A program made the position numbers and the translations under genes. A model generated the notes under the pieces. It was not told the origin of the DNA. It did not search any database and worked only from the letters and a program-made list of their open reading frames with translations. Below, piece after piece: positions 51,172 through 59,857 of a stretch of 64,000 bases of DNA; the first letter of the stretch is position 1, and the number at the start of each line of letters is the position of its first letter. Source of the stretch: Phialophora verrucosa (Eukaryota > Ascomycota > Eurotiomycetes > Chaetothyriales > Herpotrichiellaceae); assembly GCA_002099365.1 (NCBI GenBank), contig MSED01000009.1, positions 124,001 to 188,000 on the forward strand. The letters run 5' to 3'.

Positions 51172-51770
51172 ATGGCAGCGCGTTCACAGACCTTACATAT
51201 GCAATCCTTCGATATCACTTATGCGCTATGGAGTCTGTCGTTCGTATACATTGCGTCGACGGTCATGAACAGGATCTTCTTCCACTCTTTTGCGAAATAC
51301 ACTGGCCCCTTCCCTGCCAAGTTCACCGAGATCCATCCGATGCTGGCAATGGTCGGGAGAATGCGAATCGTATGGCAGTACGAAATGCCCCGAAAGTACG
51401 GCAGTCCCGTCCCAGTGGCAGCAAATGGTCTCTCCTCTCAGATATGAAGCCCTGGTCGAATCTCCATGGTGGATGAGGTCCGAACGATGTTCCTGGATCG
51501 CTGACGTTTGAAGCAGCCTCAAGATAGGTAAGAAGATCGCGATCTGGCGTTTTGATTTCGCGCTCTCAGCGTACTCGTACCCACAAAGCCTACTCATCAA
51601 GCGTTTATACTTCTCTCCCGCGTACCGCTAGCTTAACGCCGTCATCGAAGAGGTACTACGGGTATGAGGACCCCTCTCCGCTGTATTGTCAGCAATTCTT
51701 CTCCCAGGGCCTCGCGGTCTCAACGTCCGCGTATGCCACCGCCCGCGATCCGACAATGTTTCCTGGGAAG
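51172..51770 (+). pseudogene. cytochrome P450 remnant
   Basis: Pieces of a P450 in order but in different frames. From an ATG at 51172 a membrane anchor (ALWSLSFVYIASTVMNRIFF) is followed by a P450-like N-terminal block, KYTGPFPAKFTEIHPMLAMV then EMPRKYGSPVPVAANG. A one-base frame change near 51430 moves the continuation (LSDMKPWSNLHGG) to another frame, and it then stops. About 180 bases on, an ExxR-helix-like segment (LNAVIEEVLRV) appears at 51632-51664 and meets a stop. GLAVSTSAYATARDPTMF follows in a third frame at 51708-51761. The middle of the protein (about 250 residues, including the I-helix) and the haem-binding loop are absent. It is not translatable as a P450. Confidence 0.75.
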
Positions 51771-52246
51771 CTTTTGATGCGGCCAACGAGGGTGGAAGAC
51801 GAGGCGAGGCGAGGGCCCAATGTTCCGGATGAGCAGAGCCTTAGTCGTTGTGCATTCGAAAGTCGGACCTCTGACTTCCTTCCGAAGATGGTTCCTTTCG
51901 AAGCATCCAAGACGAAACCAGACACGTCGAGGCCAAGCCCTGCCCTGCCAAGCCTGCCTGGTTCCGAGATCTGGGGGTACCGTGTGGAAGCGTGAGTCGA
52001 GTGGAGTTAAAGACGGAGATACTGTGTACAGTAGATGGGCTGGGGCTCCGTACCAAGCACACTCTGTACAGGGTGCTGTATCGCCACGTGTAGGCTGGAT
52101 CAGACCCGGTTCGGTTCGTCGGCCTGCATAGAGCCATACAAACAGCATCATACCATGTGAAACGGTTCTTTGCAAAGTGCTCGAACATGACCGATTGTCC
52201 ATCCGTCCCAGTTTCCAGTTATGTCTCGCCCTGCGAATCCACTCGC
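51771..52246. other. intergenic, 3' flank of the Zn2Cys6 gene
   Basis: Beyond the P450 fragments the sequence has no recognisable haem-loop motif in any frame. The long minus frame at 51720-52316 starts without an ATG in context and is antisense to the relic. Confidence 0.5.
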
Positions 52247-54558
52247 TCACATCCACGCCGGCATTCCAAACGGGGCGGAAGAGTCCATGAATCCACCATC
52301 GAACCAGTCCTGCCAAAGGAAGCCGTTGTTGTCCTGCTCGAAGATGCCGGCCTCGGAGTCAAAGTCAAAGGGAAAAGCAACCGAGGGGCCGAAATCAAGG
52401 GCATGATTGTCGACGCCGGCATTGATGCCGGTGCTGACGTCGGCTCCTCCACTCGTGTGATAGTTTTGCGGCTCGCTTTGAGTTTGGCGTTCCCCATGTA
52501 AAGAAAGATCACGGATGGTGTTCTGCTGCTGCTGCTGGTGGTGGTGGTGGTGATGTTGTTTGTCCTGTTGAGAGATGGCCGAGCCGCTCAAAATGCCCAA
52601 CCGGATGAGCTGTTGTCTTGGGCGGGCGAACCGCGCCCAAAGCCGGGAGGCGGACTGCGAGGTTGGGCGGAGGCGGTCGATGAGATCGAGCCCCGCCTGG
52701 AGTTCGTTGGTGGCGTCTCCGAGCAGTCTGGCCGGTGCATCTTGGTGAGCACCCGGGGTTGCTTGGGTTTCGGCGTCGTACGCGGCCGTCAGGAAGAGAA
52801 CAGTCAAGGCCGAGGACAAGAAATGGTTGAAGAGCGCCTGTCTGGTTTTGTAGAGCCCTGTCTTGGTGGCCAGGGTGTTCAGCGTGCGGATCGTTTTCTT
52901 GGCCAGGGTGATGGCGTCCATGATTAAAGTGGTATTGTTGCGGGCAGTCTGAGGATAGATGAGGATCGGCCGCAGGACAAGGATCTGAATCTGGTTTGAT
53001 CGCAGGTAGAGCAGTGTCTTGAGATAGATCTCGGTTTCGTCCTCGGTCGACGTGAAGAATACGTCGTTGTCGGACTCGATTTCGGGGCCGTCGAAGCGGA
53101 CCGACGGATCGAGCTCCTCCCTCCAATGATGGACTTGATAGTGAAAGAAGTTGAGCGCGTCTTTGGAGGGGATGCGTCCGCTGGCCAGCAGGTTACGGTT
53201 GACGAGCGAGTTCCATCCCTGAGCACCCATAATAACATAGCTGACCATGGCGGCCAGATACGGTGCCTCGACGGGGGCGGGCAAGTCGACGTCCCGGTCG
53301 TTCAGATGGTGTGGCAGGCCCGCCGCGAAGTTGAACTGCCGATCAAGCGCGAACAGGCTCCACAATTGACGGATCACTGCCTGGCGTTCCTTTTGGTCCG
53401 GCACCTTGGCGGTGAGGGTTTCGATCCGATACAAGCCTTCCTCCACGGCCGTGCGTGCGGCATACATGATCGCGCGGGCCCCGAGGACTAGGTCGTCGTT
53501 TGCGAAGTGGTACATAGCCTAGGTCAAGCGTCAATGACGAGGATCAACACCCTTCCAATGGACGACGCTACACTTACCACTAGCAGCAAGAGCGTTCGAA
53601 AGTCATAGCTTACGGTGCGCTGAAAAACGCACGCAGTGATGCATGGTTCCACGGATCGATACAGTGTCTCGGACAGTTTGGTCCTCGTCCCGGCCTGGCA
53701 AACAAGAGCGGTTGCCAGAATGACCTTCATCATCTCCAACAGACCACAGCGGCCGGGATCGCATGCCTGGGACCAGATTGATCGCTTGGCAGACCGCAGT
53801 AAGCTGGGCGTATTGGCTCTGATCTTCTCAAGTTGAGGAATGGCGTGAAGAACGCCGTAAACGTTCTGAAACACATCAAGGCAGCGAAGCACGTCTTCGA
53901 CGGTGAATTTGTCCAGCGACGTCTCGCCATAAAGCTCGGATGCGTCGGACTCTTGAAGCGGAGGGGCCCCTGGAGTCTGTGGGGCTTCAACGTGCGGCGG
54001 CGACGGACTCCTAGGAGTGGCGTCGTCTCGACTGGATGGAGTCAGATTGGCAAGCCTTGCGTCGGCCGTTACCATTCCCCAAGCGAAGCTCGTCGGACCC
54101 GCGTATATATCTGCGGAGTCCGCTGAACTAGGTTCTCTCTTCAATAGACTGGCATCGTTTGTGGTCCTTTTGTCGGAGTCGCCTTTTTGCTGTATTATTG
54201 CAGGCGGACTCGGCAACAAAGTCTCCGACAGTCCAGACACGGTAGCGTCGCGGAGTTTGGTACGAAAATCGTCCAATTGTCGTTGCAAATCGTCAATACT
54301 CGTAAACAACGTCTCTGATAGCCTGCCGCCATCTTGATCCTCTGGCGGTTGCTGTTGGTTCAAGCTCGACTCCGTCCGAGTCGTGGCGGACGATGTCTTG
54401 GTTGGATAACTGCAGGAGAGGTCCTGTTTCTTGCACCGAGCACAGGGACGGTCGCCTGAACACTTCAGCTTCCGGCCGTGGCAATAATCGCATGCAGCTG
54501 CTGCATAAGGTGCCCTTCTGTAGGCAGTAGACTTTGCTCTCTTCGAAGGAGGTTCCAT
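52247..54558 (-). CDS. Zn(II)2Cys6 transcription factor
   Basis: A 750-residue nuclear regulator from two exons (54558-53578 and 53518-52247) with a 59-base intron (GTAAGT...CCTAG). The DNA-binding cluster CDYCHGRKLKC then CARCKKQDLSC lies at about residues 24-50 after a basic start (MEPPSKRAKSTAYRRAPYAA). A heptad-like linker (LQRQLDDFRTKLRDATVSG) probably mediates dimerisation. The fungal_trans middle-homology domain spans ~240-550, including WSLFALDRQFNFAAGLPHHL and DRDVDLP. The C-terminal part holds a His6Gln5 tract and an aromatic/acidic tail (FLWQDWFDGGFMD) typical of activation domains. The frame extends upstream only from a GTG, so MEPPSKRAK is taken as the start. It lies among oxidoreductase genes and is a candidate pathway-specific activator. 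Confidence 0.92.
52520..52556. repeat. CAC/CAG trinucleotide tract within the Zn2Cys6 gene
   Basis: Consecutive CAC/CAT and CAG codons (on the minus strand) encode six His followed by five Gln. This is a likely length-variable low-complexity spacer before the activation tail. Confidence 0.85.
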
Positions 54559-56692
54559 CAGAGCAGATGATGTGCGCGTCGTGCTGCTGATTGTTGATCT
54601 CTCAGTGCCAGGATTGAATGACCAGCGAACGTGAGCGCTAGTTGCTGACACTCAAACGCCATTTGAAGCAGCAGGACCGAGACTTGGAACGCGGAATATA
54701 TGTCCCTTATTATTATCCTTATTGCTGTGAAGTTAGGGAGTACGCACTCCGGATTTGAAAATTCCCCAGTGCGGGGGCTGGTCCCGGCCTTCAGCCTCCT
54801 CGACCAGCTGACAGCCAAAAGGAGCCGTGAGAACCCTACCGGGTGGCGAGCAGGAGCGGAATTGTGCAATAAGAGATTAAGTTGCCAATCTGTACTCGCA
54901 GGTGCCTCTGAAGGGGTGTGCACCAAAGTTTGGTCAAAGTTTACATGTAAACCGGGCTTAGATGGTCAAAATCACAAGTCAGGTGAAGCCAACAGTTTCT
55001 GCAGTCATTCATTATGTTTCTGACGTGAGTGCCCGAGTGATTAAATTCGAACTCATTTGACTTGTAGCTTTCTCTACGTCCTCAGATCCACGAGTTCGGG
55101 TCGCTCATGCTGGGCGGCTCATGTCACACACGCCGCTCACCGTGCCCACAACTAATCACTGAAGATGAGCCGACGTACAGGGAATATTTTATTAGTATCA
55201 TTCGCGCTCCCTACCCAAATTTGACCTTTCCTTTGGGACTGCGGCCGTACCAACCGTCGTCAGAAAGGTCGGGTCAATTTGGGTGTCGGCAAGATAGTCA
55301 AGCCTTGAAGCTGAACGTTGGCGACGATGCAGCTGTGAGATGTAGAGCATCGACTCCCACAAATTGCATGTGTTCAGGCTGGCCGGGCCCGAGAGTAATC
55401 TCGGTCTACGTTCAGGAGAGCATCAAAGCAGCTTGCTCATCCACAGGAATAGCAGAAACCCGAACTTGGTACCCTGTCCAGACACAGTTCTGTGGCATCC
55501 ATTCCTGACTGTCGCTCGCAAGCGCCGAAGCCTTGTACCATGACCGGAAATTGTGAAGGGCAGCGACACCAACAGACTTGCAATGTTGCTTCCAGCCCGC
55601 ATAATGTCCGTGCATGACGACGCAGAAGAAGGTGATGTTGTAAGGCATCAGCATCCTCCTACTTGCCGCAGCACCCGCACAGTTCTGATGACGGTCCTCC
55701 GCTAGGGGGCGTAATGCGTTCGCTCAAATGGAGGATTGAACAGAGCATTCGTTGTGTCGCCGTGAAACCTGTGAGCGAAGAGCGCATTGTGCCATGACCC
55801 ATATGGTGCAACGCTCTTCAAATGCTCCGTGCCTCGTCCATACTGTGCTGGTATTGATACAACACGCAGTGGGCGAATCTTGACGGGATATATCCTCCTT
55901 GTATGAGAAACTGTTGCCCCCCCGGGAACAATGACCGGCTACCAGAAGCAGGAATGGTTTCGTGACTTTGAATCCAAGCCGCTGGCCACAAGTTAAACAA
56001 CACCATCCTGGATTCCTGGATTCCTCCCACCCACTCTGGACACCAGGCTCTCTTCCGACCGTCGTAATCGACCCTTGAAGGATCGCGATTGTGGGGAATG
56101 CAGATCTCGGAACGCTAAGACGGAAAGCAACGCTGGTTCCGAGACGCGTTGGGTTGCGTTGGGTTGGCCGGGGTTGGCCAAGGTTGGGGAACTGGTGTGG
56201 GGGTCACTGCTTCACCGTACGTACCTCGTATCCGGTACCCGTCGCACTCTTCCTCACCCGAGACTTCCTGGACGTGCCCTTCGCAATAAATGAACATGCT
56301 TTCCACAGCTTCTCCAACGAGACATCGGACCATTCCGACCATTCGTGGTTACTGCGGAAGCCCTTTCTTGATGGCCGCGGTCTGGGGAAGTCCGTGGCCG
56401 AGCCGAGGCGACCTTTGATGTGCAGACCTATGGAAACCCATCCCGTCATGCTGGTGATGGGAGGCCGAAGTGATGAGGTGGCCCTGGGAAGCCCACTGAT
56501 GTCAGCAGTACGTGCGCTGGACCACCGGCAGCAGATCCATCCATCCTCTTGCGGATGACTAGCAGGAATATGGGAAGGTGATTATTCCGCTCTTGGCTAT
56601 ATCAAGAGCACTAGAAGCTCTCGCACCTCCTCGTCCCCCTTCTGTTGTGTGGTCATTGCTGCAATTTCAATCGTCCGCGAGAAAGATTCAAT
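54559..56692. other. 2.1-kb divergent intergenic region, no gene recognised
   Basis: Between the starts of the Zn2Cys6 gene (minus) and the intact P450 gene (plus). Open frames at 55107-55508 and 56091-56558 are unrecognised. Near 56008-56030 there is a tandem CTGGATTC pair, and at 56147-56180 repeated GGTTGGG units. A shared, long divergent promoter fits a regulator placed beside its target, but no known binding palindrome was identified. Confidence 0.5.
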
Positions 56693-58282
56693 ATGTTGCC
56701 TGTCTACCTCGCCTTGGCCTCCGCGGTCGTTGTTGTTTCCTTTCTGTACGGTCATTTGTTCCATCCCTTGAGAAAATTTCCCGGCCCTTTCTGGGCGGCT
56801 CATACGGATTTATGGCGGGTTTATCATCTGTGGACCAGGCGGATGCCGGACACGCTCCTGAAGATGCACGAGAAATATGGGCCAGTGGTTCGGATTGCCC
56901 CCAATGAACTGAGCTTCCAGAGCGTCGATGTCCTCAGCGACGTATACAAGGGTGGGAGGAAGTTCCCTAAGAGCGACTTCTACCAGGGGTTCACCACTTT
57001 CCACCCCAACACGTTTGGTATGCTGGATGAAGAAGTCAGTACTATGTGAATATGCCGCTTCAGGGACACCCAGATGCTAAGTATAAATGCAGCTGCACGC
57101 TAAGCGCCGCCGTCAGATGGCACACAGCTTTTCGGTGGCGTCTCTTTCCCAGATGGAATCCATCTACAATACCCACATTAAGAATCTTCTCGACGCCATT
57201 GACGCAAAGGGTTCAGAACCATTCAACTTGAAGGACATGTTCGGTTACTATGCCTACGACATTATTGGCGAACTGGTCTTCCACACCGAATTCGGAAGCC
57301 AGAAGGCACAAGATCCTACCCAATTACCTCCGATTAACGAGCACATCTTCCTGAGTTGCATGTTTGGTATGCTGCCTTCGCTGCTGCCGTACAGCATGCG
57401 CATCGCCAATCACTTGCCCATCCCATGGCTGCAAGACCTTCTGAACAGCAGGAAGCAGCTAAAAGAGAGGACCTCGGCGTGTCTTGACCGGGAGATGTCT
57501 CGACAGAAGACGAGTGAAAAGCACAGCATCTTGACCAGACTCATTCGTGCAAAGGACCCCGAGACGGGTGAGGACCTGCCCAAGGTCGCGGTCGCTTCCG
57601 AAGCCTTTGCCTTTCTCGTTGCCGGGTCGCACACCACTTCTGGTACTATGACCCTCCTGTTCTACCATCTCTTGCATAACGAGAAGGCCGCGGAGAAGCT
57701 CACCAAAGAGGTGGACGCATGCATCCCCCTGACAGACGCCGCTGGTGATTCTTTACCGACATACGCAGGGTTGGAAGCGCAGCTTCCATACGCGATGGCC
57801 GCCATTCGTGAGAATTTCCGCATCACGCCTGTATTTACCATGCCATTGCCGCGGACAGTCACCGACCCCAAGGGAGCTAGTATCAATGGTTTCCAGGTCC
57901 CGACAGGGGTAAGTTGCGATGCTTGCACCCTCTGACTGCCTTGCTAACTTTCTCTCCCTAGACCAACGTATCTATGTGCAATTACGTGGTCCATCATGAT
58001 CCTGCTGTTTGGGGTGATGACCACCACGTATTCAGGCCCGAAAGATGGCTTGACCCGTCGAAGCCGCTGTCTCCAAATGATTTAGCACCTTTCGGCGTGG
58101 GTCATAGAGCATGTATCGGGAGGAATGTGGCGATGATGAGCATTGTCAAGATTTTGACGGCGGTATGGCGACGGTACGAACTTGAACTCGTGGATCCAGA
58201 CGAGAAGTTGGTGGTGGAGAGTGTTGGAATAGGAGAGAAGCAAGGCCCGCTGATGGTGAGAGCAAAGTTGAGGACAGCTTGA
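56693..58282 (+). CDS. cytochrome P450 monooxygenase
   Basis: A 492-residue microsomal P450 from three exons (56693-57034, 57093-57908, 57962-58282), every exon being whole codons. The N-terminal anchor LYLALASAVVVVSFLYG-like segment is at residues ~3-20, followed by the proline-rich hinge HPLRKFPGPFWAAH. The I-helix is FLVAGSHTTSGTMTL at ~287-301 (A/G-G-x-x-T-T). The ExxR helix shows AAIRENFRITPVF. FRPERWLDP is the meander motif, and the haem loop is FGVGHRACIGRNVA with its Cys ligand at ~429. All key elements are intact. The general layout recalls fungal benzoate 4-monooxygenase/pisatin demethylase-like groups, but the substrate is unknown. It neighbours the Zn2Cys6 factor across a 2.1-kb divergent promoter and converges with the GNAT gene 74 bases away. 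Confidence 0.92.
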
Positions 58283-58356
58283 ACTTTTCATGACGCTAAC
58301 ACGCTCAAACTCACCAATTGAATATGGTAGAATGTAGGGACTCGATGAGAGGGACC

Positions 58357-59082
58357 TTAAATAGCTGGCTGCCGAACCATGCATTTGTTAAGATATTCAC
58401 CTTCCTTCCATGGCGCCAGATCAAGCCTCAAGTCAGAAACCTCTTGGAATCCATACTTTTCGTAAAGTCGCAATGCCATTGGCGCGCTCTCAACATAGAC
58501 TGCCAGACCCCTATCGTCCGCCCGCTCTAAGCCCCAGTTCAGTAGAAGGGATGCGGCTCCTTGCTTCTGGTACTTTGGACTTGTGCCCACAGCAGCCAGA
58601 TCTTCGTCACTGTCAGACTAGTCCTCGGCAAGCGAGAGGAAATGAGCTGCGATGAGGTTGTACAACTTACAAGCATACGGCTGATTTGTTCCGATAGCGG
58701 ATGCGACCACCTCATGTCGCTTCCTGATACTGTTGTGAATCAATCTGTTGCCCAGCTCCTTGTTCGCGTCACTCGGCAACGGGAATTCACGCATCAGCAT
58801 CTCCTCCTCGATCTCTTCTGAGCTGCGCGGAGGATAAAAATGCCATATTGCGAAACTCGCAACGTCACCAGTCAACGCGTCTTTGACGACCATTAGGTGA
58901 CAGCTGAGATCGTTTTCCATGTCGCTTTCGTACGACTGCACAAAATGGGTCATTGAGGTCAATGTCGGCCCTTTCGGGAATATGACTGGAAAACCATGGT
59001 CCTGTGCGCAGGCTTCGAACTGTACACGGGCGACGGCCTCCAGATCTGACGGCGATGCAGGGACGAGAGCGAAAGCGGGCAT
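58357..59082 (-). CDS. GNAT-family N-acetyltransferase
   Basis: A 218-residue protein from two exons (59082-58679 and 58609-58357), with an intron GTATGC...TGACAG chosen because it gives the in-frame junction IGTNQP/DEDLAAVGT. The N-terminus has the beta1-helix1 start (ALVPASPSDLEAVARVQFEA). The acetyl-CoA loop is VGTSPKYQKQGAASLLLNWG (Q-x-x-G-x-A/G motif), followed by LAVYVESAPMALRLYEKYGF, the usual beta5/alpha4 block of GNATs. It acetylates an amine of a small molecule or protein; many fungal members detoxify. It is not clear whether it belongs with the neighbouring P450, whose 3' end it faces. Confidence 0.85.
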
Positions 59083-59857
59083 GGCGTAATCCTTCTCCCT
59101 TGCGTGAATGCCTGTTGGAGGACTGAGCACAGAAATCGTTTCACTTTGGGCTTCAGCTTCATCAGCTTCGGCATCAGCATCACGGCCCTATCCTATCGCA
59201 AGGGCCCGCCGCCTTGGTACTCACATTTATGTCGACTCAAGCAGAGTCTACGCACCATATATTGGACGTTGTGGGTTCTGCCGAGCAAAGTTGAGAGCAG
59301 AACGGCGACAAGGTATCATAGCGTGGCGGACCTTTTCGACCTTGGCTTGCCCACTCGGTAGAAGGCAAGCTCCGGTTGGGTGGCTCCTGCCTAAGGTTTG
59401 CTGATTCCCGGGGCTGACGCAGGGACCAGCCAGTCATAAGCGGCAGTTGCCATTGGCGCCGCTTCCTGCTCTGTGCGCCATCAAAAACTCCTCAGCTGGT
59501 GCCCGCAGCTCCAACTCTGGCCCAGCAAGCCACCACTTCCTCTGATCTTGACAGCCCCCCTGTCGCAGTCACTGGGGATTCTGGCGCGCAAGTCGTTCGC
59601 TCGCTGAAGTGGGTTCTCTGAGCGCAGCTGGTGTCGATTCCTTTTCCTCTTGCATACTCGTATTGTCTATCTACGGCTTGCGCTTTCCACTCGCGCGTTC
59701 GGAATTACTGCTGGCCCCGTTGTCAATCTCCTCTACGCTCAATGGCACGAGGGCAGTGAAACCTCCTGTCAGAGCATGCCTTGCTGTGCCCCCGTAAGCC
59801 GACGTCTTACCAGCTGTCGCATTCCGTCAGGAATCGCGTGCTCGAGCAACAACCACA
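59083..59857. other. divergent promoter region
   Basis: Between the GNAT gene (minus) and the large unknown gene (plus). The last 250 bases before 59858 are C/T rich, as in fungal leaders. No gene supported. Confidence 0.5.

Noticed and set aside
58617..58671. GNAT intron using the GTAAGT donor and CTAG acceptor.
   Set aside because: It leaves the two exons out of frame; the GTATGC donor with the TGACAG acceptor keeps 218 codons in frame.
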